DNA of 64,000 nucleotides, taken from assembly GCF_947381555.1 (NCBI RefSeq), contig NZ_CANCWQ010000001.1, forward strand, positions 1 to 64,000, in the 5' to 3' direction. Each line of letters starts with the position of its first letter. Position 1 is the stretch's first letter. Shown in pieces: positions 7,443-14,589 of this stretch. The position numbers and the translations under genes are program-made. The notes beneath the pieces are model-generated. The model had not been told where the DNA came from and did no database searches. It was given only the letters and a program-made list of their open reading frames with translations. The stretch comes from Limosilactobacillus pulli (GTDB taxonomy: Bacteria > Bacillota > Bacilli > Lactobacillales > Lactobacillaceae).

Positions 7443-8843
7443 TTAATCTTCACTTTGTTTGGGCAAAGCAAACGATACGATCAGCGCGATAATTGCCAAA
7501 GCCAGCGTAAAGTAAAGTCCCGTGTGTACCCCGGACGTAAAACGCACTGCCTGACTGCCAGCTGCCGCGTGTCGGCCTAATTCCAAGAAACTGGTAGCCA
7601 GAGCAGTTGCCAATGCTCCAACAATCTGCTGCATCGTATTCAAAATCGTACTGCCATCACTGGAGGCTGGTCCACGCAGCGCGTTTAGAGCACTGGTCTG
7701 CGCTGGTGACATTGCCAATGGACAGCCAATCATCAAGATCACGTGAGCCGCAATTACGTATGCAACTGCAGAATGATCAGTCGTCAAAAGCAGCATGACG
7801 ATCCCGACGATGGCAATCACAAAACCAATCATGACCGGACGCTTGGCCCCAATTGAATCATACATCCGTCCAGCAAACGCGGAAACCAAAGCATTTACCA
7901 GACCACCTGGCAACATGACGATCCCAGTTAAGGCAACGGCCAACAGTAAGCCATTTTGCAGATACATTGGCATCAGATACATGGCCGAAAGAATAATACC
8001 AAAATCAAGCATGACCAATACAGCGCCAATTGTAAATGCCTTAACTTTGAAAACGCGCAGATTTAAGATCGGCGTTTCTAGTTTCAGCTGACGAATCACA
8101 TAGGCAATCAATACCAAAATCCCAACCGCAAACGAGCCTAAAACTGGCCAAGAACCCCAGCCATCCAGACTGGACAGACTCGCGCCAATTACCAGACCAG
8201 AAAAGCCAAGCACGGATTCAATGATTGAAAGCAGATCAATGTGAGGACGCGTTGGCTGACTAATGTTTTCCAAAGCTGTTACGGCCAGGCATAAAGCGAT
8301 GACCAAGAAAATTTCAAATGACCAAAAGATCCAGCGCCAGGAAAGCTTGGCCAGAATCAAACCAGTCAAAGTTGGCCCAATTGCCGGGGCAAACATGATT
8401 ACCAAAGCGCAGATGCCCATAATGCTGCCAATCTTTTTAGGCGGGAAAATCTGCATCACAATCGTAAACATCAGTGGCAGAATCAAACCGGTACCAATCC
8501 CTTGAATCATTCGACCTGCCAATAGAACCGCAAAGTTAGGCGCCAGTGCTGAAATTGCCGCACCGATAATAAAATCCAGCAGGGCAAAAATCACAATCTG
8601 GCGAGTCGTAAACCACTTGGCAATCAAACTGGACAGCGGCAAGACGATCCCAATAACCAGCATGTAGCCAGTCACCAGCCATTGTAAGACGGCCGTACTG
8701 GTATGAAAGACGATCATCAGCTTTGGCAGCGCGATGTTTAATGAAGTTTCACTAAACATGCCGACAAAAGCCCCCAAAAGCAGACTGGCCATCGTCAAGC
8801 CAGGGTGTTTGACGCGAAAAGCAGGTTCAGAAAAATTTTGCAT
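7443..8843 (-). CDS. MFS multidrug exporter, DHA2 (EmrB/QacA) type
   Basis: This 466-residue membrane protein has about 14 hydrophobic segments and the DHA2 hallmarks: an N-terminal TM1 motif with NIALPKL, motif A-like LSSLIAKWFTTRQIVIF, and motif C-like GPTLTGLILAKLSWRWIF. It is expected to export drugs or other organic compounds with proton antiport; the substrate cannot be read from sequence. I start it at 8843, where AAAGGAGC precedes the ATG, not at the upstream in-frame codon. A perfect palindrome overlaps the ribosome binding site (8856-8879). No regulator gene adjoins it. Confidence 0.9.
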   Translation of the reverse strand: MQNFSEPAFRVKHPGLTMASLLLGAFVGMFSETSLNIALPKLMIVFHTSTAVLQWLVTGYMLVIGIVLPLSSLIAKWFTTRQIVIFALLDFIIGAAISALAPNFAVLLAGRMIQGIGTGLILPLMFTIVMQIFPPKKIGSIMGICALVIMFAPAIGPTLTGLILAKLSWRWIFWSFEIFLVIALCLAVTALENISQPTRPHIDLLSIIESVLGFSGLVIGASLSSLDGWGSWPVLGSFAVGILVLIAYVIRQLKLETPILNLRVFKVKAFTIGAVLVMLDFGIILSAMYLMPMYLQNGLLLAVALTGIVMLPGGLVNALVSAFAGRMYDSIGAKRPVMIGFVIAIVGIVMLLLTTDHSAVAYVIAAHVILMIGCPLAMSPAQTSALNALRGPASSDGSTILNTMQQIVGALATALATSFLELGRHAAAGSQAVRFTSGVHTGLYFTLALAIIALIVSFALPKQSED

Positions 8844-8855
8844 ATATTTTGCTCC

Positions 8856-8879
8856 TTTAATCAAATTGACTTGATTAAA
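8856..8879. promoter_or_regulatory. Perfect 24-bp palindrome at the exporter ribosome binding site
   Basis: TTTAATCAA (8856-8864) and TTGATTAAA (8871-8879) are perfect 9-bp inverted arms with a 6-base centre. They abut the AAAGGAG of the exporter gene. It may be a repressor operator or an mRNA hairpin that hides the ribosome binding site. Confidence 0.6.
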
Positions 8880-9156
8880 GACCAAACAGCAAGCAGACTT
8901 AATTTGATGTATTCAATTAACGCTAACTCTTAATCTTAATCAGCATGTTTGCCATTCTAGCAAAAATTGCCTCGGTTTCGTAAGTACTTTTTTTGGCAAA
9001 TGGCAAATTTTTTCTAAAATCACCTGTCTTGCGCTTTTATCAAGAAACTTTGATACAATTTGCTGCATTTGGTCATATACAAATGTAATATTTTTAATTA
9101 CAATTAACACAAAAATATAAAAGAAAGCAGGTATCACAATACGCAAACCAGTTCCC

Positions 9157-9606
9157 ATGTTAGACAGCCATCTGTCAGGCGATGAATTTCTCAAGCTGAT
9201 TGTCGATAGTTTTCAGTCCGTTGTGTTTGGCACGGTTGATCAAAATGGCGATCCCCATACCAACGTCGCTGATATCGAGGTTTTAGACGGCAACCGGCTG
9301 ATTTTTGCGACGACCTATCAAAAACCATTTTATCAACGTTTAAAGGCTCATCCCCGCATCTCGATCACGGCTTTAAAAGGCAGCGAAACCCTGGACAGCG
9401 TTGGCTTCACCTTAACCGGCACGGCAACTGAGGTCAATCAGCAGTATCTGGAGCAGATTTTTGCCGCTCGACCGGAAATGCAGCAGATTTCATCAAATCA
9501 TTCTGAACGGCGCAGCATTTTAAGACCATTTCCCATTACGCCGATTGCCGGTTCGATTTACGACCTGCGTCAACAGCCGATTTTCCAGAAGCGAATTGAA
9601 TTTTAA
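9157..9606 (+). CDS. Pyridoxamine 5'-phosphate oxidase-like flavin-binding protein
   Basis: This 149-residue protein has the split-barrel PNPOx-like fold pattern: FGTVDQNGDPHTNVADI, then LIFATTYQKPFYQRLKAHPRISITAL, typical of small FMN- or F420-type reductases of unknown substrate. It is divergent from the MFS exporter and has its own terminator. The start is unclear: the ATG at 9157 has no ribosome binding site at the right distance, while AGAAAGCAGG (9122-9131) lies 8 bases before an in-frame ATA (9139). The true start could be that rare codon, or the ATG could be weakly used. Confidence 0.8.
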   Translation: MLDSHLSGDEFLKLIVDSFQSVVFGTVDQNGDPHTNVADIEVLDGNRLIFATTYQKPFYQRLKAHPRISITALKGSETLDSVGFTLTGTATEVNQQYLEQIFAARPEMQQISSNHSERRSILRPFPITPIAGSIYDLRQQPIFQKRIEF

Positions 9607-9642
9607 AGCTGGCTGTCTCAAAATTTATCTAAAACATCACGA

Positions 9643-9674
9643 CCCTGCCGCAAGTTTTGCGTCAGGGCCTTTTT
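9643..9674 (+). terminator. Terminator after the PNPOx-like gene
   Basis: CCCTG-C-CGCAA (9643-9653) pairs with TTGCG-T-CAGGG (9657-9667), one mismatch, followed by CCTTTTT. Confidence 0.75.
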
Positions 9675-9744
9675 GGTATGCTTAACTCAGATATATCGTT
9701 ATGGAGGGGCAGTTAGATGTTTTTATAGATTTCATGGCTATAAT

Positions 9745-9794
9745 CCCCTTAAGGGTGACACTTGAAATAATAAAAGTGTTATTTCCTTAAGGGG
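9745..9794. repeat. Long hairpin at the left side of the IS3-type element
   Basis: CCCCTTAAGG (9745-9754) and CCTTAAGGGG (9785-9794) are perfect 10-bp arms. Inside them GTGACACTT (9755-9763) pairs with AAGTGTTAT (9774-9782) with two G-U pairs, giving a stem of about 19 bp. It lies upstream of orfA and could shield the transposase gene from outside transcription, or it could be two inverted element ends lying head to head. Confidence 0.6.
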
Positions 9795-9840
9795 GGTTGC
9801 ATTTCAAGTTATTCGACAATGAATAGACTAGAGTTGCTTT

Positions 9841-10510
9841 ATGGCTATCAAAAGACAGAATTCGGCCTCAAAGTATATGCCGATATGCACCATGTCAATC
9901 ATGAATACGATGACAAGATGGATTCGACAGTTTCTTTTGCATGGTTTGGCGGGAGTTCGCCATCGTTCATTCAATCATCGCTATTCACTAAATACCAAGA
10001 TTGAAGCCGTCAAAGAGTATCAAGCCGGTTTCCCAGGTGAAAAAATCATTGAAAAGTATGATATTCGTAGCCTCTCTCAACTAAAACAGTGGTCGATCCA
10101 GTACAATAATGATGAACTAAAGACTAAGTCAAGAAAGCGAGTCAGAAAAATGGGTCGAAAAGTTAGTTTTGAAGAGAAATGCAAAATCGTACAGTGGGTC
10201 TTGGACCATGACAATGACTACCAAGGAGCAACAATTCAGTTTAATGTAAGCTATCAGCGTGTCTACTCATGGGTTCGCAAATACCATGAGGCAGCTGACA
10301 GTTGGGAAACCTTAAAAGATAATCGCGGGCATCGCAAGCCACAAAAAACTTTAGAAGAGATGACCGAAAAAGAGCGACTTGAAGCTGAAATTAAGACTAA
10401 AGAAAATCAATCGAGAAATGGAGCTTGAGATCGCATTTGCAAAAAAATTAGTCGAAATACGCAATCGGGGGGTGAAGCGACCGGACGATATCAAGCGGTT
10501 CAAGAATTAA
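9841..10510 (+). pseudogene. IS3-family OrfA, frameshifted
   Basis: The conserved part begins about NHRYSLNTKIEAVKEYQAG and carries two helix-turn-helix units (around EKIIEKYDIRSLSQLKQW and ATIQFNVSYQRVYSWVRKY). The frame then goes wrong at the A-run 10403-10406. With one A removed it continues KEINREMELEIAFAKKLVEI and ends at 10510, overlapping orfB as expected for IS3 elements. As written, the product ends at 10428. The first 40 or so residues look unlike OrfA and may not be translated. Confidence 0.75.
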
Positions 10511-11385
10511 TCAACGAAACCGCAGGTTCCGTTAGCGAACTGACTAAAATTACCAAGGTTTCACGCAAATCATACTATCAGTAGCTCAAAAGACAGCCAA
10601 CACAAAGAAAAATTGAGAACCAGGCAATTTTGGAAGTAATCTATCAGATTGAAAAACGCCATCAGAACTGTGCTGGTTACAAAAAAGTAACCGCGATTTT
10701 GAACAATGAGAACGGGAAAAATCAAGAAATTCCAGAATACACCTTTTCGTTTGACTTTCGTATCAATATTAAGCGCGTGCGTCGAATCATGCGAAAACAC
10801 GGCATTAAAGCTGATGTCCGTCAGAAAAAGCGCAGTCGCAAGAAAGAACAACAACAGTATCAAGAGGATAATTTATTGGAACGGAAATTTATTCAGATAG
10901 CGCCGAATCTGGTTTGGGTGTCCGATACGACAGAACTAACCTACGGCCGCAATAACAAGGTTCGTTTACACGTAGTTTTGGACTTATACGGTCGTTATGT
11001 GCTCAGTTATCATATTTCGCCAACTGAGACAGCAGAAGCCGCAATGGAAGTCTTTAAACGCGCTACTAAGCAGGCTGGAACCTTCGCACCAATGATTCAT
11101 ACGGATCGTGGCGCTGCCTATACTTCAAAAGACTTTAACAACTACTTAACCAGCCATAATAGTAGGCACAGTCTCTCTGCGCCCAGCACTCCCGCAGATA
11201 ACGCAGTGATTGAGCACTATTGGGGCGACTTTAAGTACATCTGGATGGCGTATCATTCACATCCGCAAACTTTGGCAGAACTGAAAGATTTGGTTAATCA
11301 AGATGTTAAATACATCAACACAGTCGAAATTTCCAACAAACGAAGCAACCTCACTGCGGAAGACTTCCGCAATGAGGCTGTATAG
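10470..11385 (+). pseudogene. IS3-family OrfB transposase with in-frame stop
   Basis: The frame starts in the overlap with orfA (ATGRYQAVQELINE), runs to VSRKSYYQ, meets TAG at 10582-10584 where relatives have W, and continues cleanly to 11385. The DDE triad is present: D in VWVSDTTELTYG, D in MIHTDRGAAY, and E in NAVIEHYWGDFK. Overlap with orfA at a run of six G (near 10467) fits the programmed frameshift of this family. A single G-to-A change explains the stop. Confidence 0.85.
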
Positions 11386-11405
11386 ATTAATTTTTATTTT
11401 TTAAG

Positions 11406-11430
11406 CGTTACCTTGACAGGGTATAGTACC
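11406..11430. repeat. Putative right inverted repeat of the IS3-type element
   Basis: The complement reads GGTACTATACCCTGTCAAGG at the element end, similar to IS150-group terminal repeats. The left copy is not recognisable. Confidence 0.5.
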
Positions 11431-13038
11431 CCCCGTTTGACCGGCTTTTTTTACCTCATCAATTGGGTAGAGCCACCGAATCGCAATGCAGCTTTGGGGA
11501 TCGTCCGCCAAGGCATCGTTATTGGTATACCAGGCCAGATCGATAATATCGCCAACATTGAGTTTCAGTTTTTCTTGATCAAGTGAACTAATTTTGTAAA
11601 CTACCGGCTGTTCCTTAGGCTTTAGCTCGTTACCGTAGATATCACGAGTAACGACCAGCTAATCAGCATGCTTTTCAATTACGGCCTGGCTAAATACCTC
11701 GATTGGATTGTCATCAGGCATTTCTTGATGATCAACAACTTTACCCAGATAGAATTTTTCATCAGTAAGGTATGGCTTGCCACTAACCTTGACCACATCG
11801 CCAGACTGCAGGTGCCGCTTTTTGAGCAGCTTCTCGCCAATGAAAAATGCCTGCTGTCCATTACAATCCAAGAGCTTAGCCCCATTTAAGCGCCGTTTTA
11901 CAATGTACTCGCCTTTACGCAGATCATAAAGCGGCGAATCGAGCTGCGGCATCGTTTCATCAAGCAGCCTTTGAAAATCTTCATCCGCTGCCGTTTGAGG
12001 TTGGTCATTTGTCGACTGCGATTGGCTGTTTTAAGAATTTAGCTTAGCCGCTTGCTCAGTCAGTCGGTGTTCAAATTCTGTAATCTTAGCGGTTTTTAGC
12101 CAATTGTTCTGTTTGGCGTTTTCAATCAGCGTGCTGAGTTCGGTCAGTTGGTCAGTATCAGAGGCATCGTTAAGTTTTTCCAGATTATTGATCAGCAGCT
12201 GCTCAACCAATTTCGTCATTTTTGTTTGATAGTCTTGGAATGAGTCTGCCAGCTGCTGCGCGCATTTCAGCCGCTGCATTACCAATGAATAGAAAATATC
12301 AACGCATGCTCCATCACTTGGCTTTAAGTCATGATGATAGGCTTCCAGATTTTGTTTTAAATCCGCCAGTTTGGCTTCATAATCGGCATTCTTGAGCAGC
12401 ATCTTCAATTCATTACCAATGGTTTCATTAACTGATTTGAATTTCCGAATGGCGTTGTACTGTGACAGATTCAATACCTGATCAGTCTGTTCAACTGAAT
12501 TTGCAGCCGATGCCTGGCTATCTTTTTCATTATTGTCAGACAGAGCTGGTTGCGTAGCCGTCTGATTGTTGACAAGATCTTTTTCGCCGTTGAGCTGATC
12601 AAATACCGCGCCTTTGTCTTCATCAGTAGGTTTTTGAGAATCCGCCGACCATTGCATATCAGCAGTGATGGCAGTCTGCGGATTGATCGGCTGGCCATCT
12701 TCTGCTTTGGAATCTGTTGCAGCTGCGGTTGGCCGACTGATTGACTGTTCATTCGTTGTTCCGGCATCTATCGCGATACCAGTTCACGGATTAATCGGCT
12801 GGCCATCTCCTGCCCGCACCTGGCTTACTGGCTGTTCGGCACTGTTAGCAGTTTGTCGATTAGTTGGCATAAAATCATTTTTGTCATTAGCCTTAGCGAC
12901 TGGTCCTTGTTGAAAGTATTTTTCATAACCGGCTTGATGCTTTAGCAGATTGACTGCCGCCTGTACTGCATCAATTCCTTGTTTGTCGAGCGTTGTTGCA
13001 TTAATAATTGTAATTAAGTCTTTTTTATAGTTATACAT
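11431..13038 (-). pseudogene. Large hypothetical gene broken by three in-frame stops and an IS insertion
   Basis: A start at 13036-13038 with GAGGTGG upstream opens a frame reading MYNYKKDLITIINATTL. The same frame, with no shift, continues for 1.6 kb to the IS end, interrupted only by TGA (12784-12786), TAA (12031-12033) and TAG (11659-11661). Between the stops the protein is sensible: a Q/A/N-rich linker with two copies of DGQPINP, a helical part around residues 145-330 (NAIRKFKSVNETIGNELKML), and a C-terminal part with GDVVKVSGKPYLTDEKFYLG and LNVGDIIDLAWYTNND. I do not recognise the family. The 3' end is lost at the IS junction. Confidence 0.7.
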
Positions 13039-13117
13039 GATTTCCACCTCAATTTTGATTTTATCAAGGGGAAAAGCCTATAAGCACCTGCCGCTTAAAA
13101 ATCTAATTTTTTTGCAA

Positions 13118-13157
13118 AATAAAAAGCGCCCAATCAGTATCCAAACTAATGAGCGCT
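13118..13157 (-). terminator. Terminator of the small toxin-like gene
   Basis: The arms 13125-13138 and 13145-13157 (AGCGC...GCGCT with G-U pairs) form a long stem, followed on the minus strand by TTTTTATTTT. Confidence 0.75.
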
Positions 13158-13164
13158 GGGGGTG

Positions 13165-13242
13165 TTACTTGAACAACCACTTAATTAACTTTTTAGCGTG
13201 CTTATTAGGCACGATGATGATCAGAAGGAACCAATGTCCCAT
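13165..13242 (-). CDS. 25-residue hydrophobic/basic peptide, candidate type I toxin
   Basis: This very short gene begins at an ATG (13240-13242) with a strong ribosome binding site, TAGGAGGTGAC. Its product has a hydrophobic start (GHWFLLIIIVP) and a basic end (NKHAKKLIKWLFK), the make-up of small membrane-active toxins of the Fst/Ldr kind, though I cannot assign it to a named family. A terminator follows at once. Upstream, a leader hairpin (13274-13288) and two stretches complementary to the divergent small RNA (13290-13299 and 13214-13228, the second inside the coding region) suggest antisense control. The gap between the conserved accessory genes and the antisense partner make coding likely despite the size. 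Confidence 0.65.
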   Translation of the reverse strand: MGHWFLLIIIVPNKHAKKLIKWLFK

Positions 13243-13305
13243 AGGAGTCACCTCCTAATACACACAGGCTTAAGTGGGAGCTACCCACTCGGTGCGCAAG
13301 AAATA

Positions 13306-13337
13306 TTGTATCATAAATAGAATGTGGTATAATACAA
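13306..13337. promoter_or_regulatory. Overlapping back-to-back promoters of the toxin and the small RNA
   Basis: Plus strand: TTGTAT (13306-13311), 16 bases, TATAAT (13328-13333). Minus strand: TTGTAT (13332-13337), 16 bases, TATGAT (13310-13315). Each -35 overlaps the other promoter's -10, so RNA polymerase can occupy only one at a time. The near-perfect plus-strand -10 should favour the small RNA. Confidence 0.8.
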
Positions 13338-13339
13338 GC

Positions 13340-13432
13340 ATGATGATTAGAAGGCCGGTGCGCAAAACGGTGTTGAGGTAGCTCCTCACGTACCGAACCG
13401 GTTGAGGGGCGCTTAATAGGCGCTCTTTTTTA
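13340..13432 (+). ncRNA. Candidate antitoxin RNA
   Basis: Transcription from 13340 would give an RNA of about 90 bases ending at GCGCTTAATAGGCGCTC plus a run of six T (about 13405-13432). It contains the complements of two toxin-mRNA segments: 13340-13354 (15 bases, one G-U) against the toxin coding region, and 13356-13365 (10 bases, perfect) against the leader. The hairpin TGAGG-TAGCT-CCTCA (13374-13388) has the same self-complementary loop as the toxin leader hairpin GTGGG-TAGCT-CCCAC. No ribosome binding site or sensible ORF is seen. Confidence 0.65.
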
Positions 13433-13498
13433 TTAGCTCACAGTGTTAATGATGTGGGCTTTGTTTTGGATCTTTGCCAAATCGTAATTTGTAGCTTA

Positions 13499-13524
13499 AG
13501 GGGACGGCTTTTGTCCTCTTTTTT
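13499..13524 (+). terminator. Terminator between the small RNA and the integrase stub
   Basis: AGGGGAC (13499-13505) pairs with GTCCTCT (13513-13519) with one G-U, followed by six T. It may be a back-up for the small RNA or a relic of the lost 5' integrase region. Confidence 0.6.
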
Positions 13525-13570
13525 ATACCCGAAATCTAATATCAGCACTCACCAATACAAGATAGTGTAG

Positions 13571-13984
13571 ATCCAACATACCAAGCTTAAAATGTCTGAA
13601 TGGCATAAAACCGACCAAACAAAAACGCCCGCCGGAATGCGCGATGTTGCGCTCTCCAGGCGGGCAGTCGAAATATATCGTGATCGGTACGCCTATGCTG
13701 ATGGGCATGGCTATCTATTCACTACTAAACATCATACACCGATTCAAATATCAGCGTTCAATACTTTTTTACGTAATGCAGCTAAAAAACTAAAAATTGA
13801 CAAACCAGTCAGCTCACACATCTTTCGCCACACTCATATCTCTAAGCTGGCTGAACTCGGCGTGCCGATGTATGTCATCCAGCAGCGGGTTGGTCACTCT
13901 AACAGTCGGGTTACTCAGGAAATCTACACACACGTTACTCACGAAGCAATTGTGAAAAATCGTGATCAATTGGAAAATTTGTGA
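13571..13984 (+). pseudogene. Tyrosine integrase, C-terminal fragment
   Basis: The frame opens after a stop at 13568-13570 with no start signal and encodes only the catalytic end of a phage-type integrase: TKTPAGMRDVALS, the HIFRHTH box with the HxxR pair, GVPMYVIQQRVGH, and the tyrosine in QEIYTHVTHE. The N-terminal DNA-binding and core parts (about 230 residues) and the first catalytic arginine are missing. The fragment ends 122 bases from the rplS stop, so the 3' end of the rplS unit may mark an old attachment site. No phage genes remain. Confidence 0.85.
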
Positions 13985-14067
13985 CAAGTTTGCTACCATT
14001 TTGCTACCACAAGCAAATAATTGGCAAAAATTCACAAACTCAATCCATATTTTTAAAATTAGGCAAA

Positions 14068-14095
14068 AAGAAAAACCCTTGCACAGCAAGGGTTT
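14068..14095 (-). terminator. rplS terminator
   Basis: AAACCCTTG (14073-14081) and CAAGGGTTT (14087-14095) are a perfect 9-bp stem with a 5-base loop, followed on the minus strand by TTCTTTTTGCC. Confidence 0.85.
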
Positions 14096-14109
14096 TGGTC
14101 GACACTCGA

Positions 14110-14472
14110 CTACTTAACGTCGCGACGGCGTTCAGGAATACGAGCGGACTTACCAGTACGTTCACGCAGGTAGTACAGCTTAGCACGACGAACGCGACCG
14201 TAACGGACAACTTCGATCTTAGCAACACGTGGGGAGTGAACTGGGAAAGTACGTTCAACACCGACACCGTTACTAATCTTACGAACAGTGTAAGTAGCAG
14301 AAATGCCTGCACCGTGACGCTTGATAACGACACCTTGGAAGATCTGGATACGTTCACGAGTACCTTCAACGATCTTGGCGTGGACGCGAACCGTGTCACC
14401 GGCGCGGAATTCTGGAATGTCATCGCGCAGTTGGCTGGCGGTGATCTTTTCAATCAATTGGTTTTGACGCAT
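14110..14472 (-). CDS. rplS: 50S ribosomal protein L19
   Basis: This 120-residue protein sits at the 30S-50S interface. The whole family pattern is visible: FRAGDTVRVHAKIVEGTRER, IQIFQGVVIKRHGAG, and the closing RVRRAKLYYLRERTGKSARI. It has its own promoter and terminator. It normally follows trmD directly; here an amino acid permease lies between them. Confidence 0.98.
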   Translation of the reverse strand: MRQNQLIEKITASQLRDDIPEFRAGDTVRVHAKIVEGTRERIQIFQGVVIKRHGAGISATYTVRKISNGVGVERTFPVHSPRVAKIEVVRYGRVRRAKLYYLRERTGKSARIPERRRDVK

Positions 14473-14582
14473 AATATTTTTTCCTTTCGTCGATATTCTT
14501 GCCCGATTTCAGCAGCGGAATACCGTTGTTATGGCCATAAAAAGCCAAGACATAATATAACATATTCCCCTAACGACTGCAA
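14473..14582 (-). promoter_or_regulatory. rplS promoter and leader
   Basis: On the minus strand TTGCAG (14577-14582) and TATATT (14554-14559) are 17 bases apart. The leader of about 75 bases contains the hairpin GGC-TTTTTAT-GCC-type fold near 14532-14547 and could hold an L19 autoregulatory structure. The leader role is inference. Confidence 0.7.
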
Positions 14583-14589
14583 GGTTAAA

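Larger units (their letters stand above)
9795..11430 (+). mobile_element. Degenerate IS3-family (IS150-like) element
   Basis: An orfA/orfB pair with an IS3 DDE domain defines the element. The right end is likely 11406-11430, whose complement begins GGTACTATACCC, close in form to IS150-group ends (GTACTGCACCC). I cannot find a matching left inverted repeat, so the left border (9745-9795) is approximate. The element is dead as written: orfA carries a one-base insertion and orfB an in-frame stop. It interrupts the 3' part of the pseudogene at 11431-13038. Confidence 0.75.

Noticed and set aside
12665..12913. An 82-residue plus-strand ORF with repeated GLIGWPS
   Set aside because: The repeat is the complement of the DGQPINP repeats of the minus-strand pseudogene.
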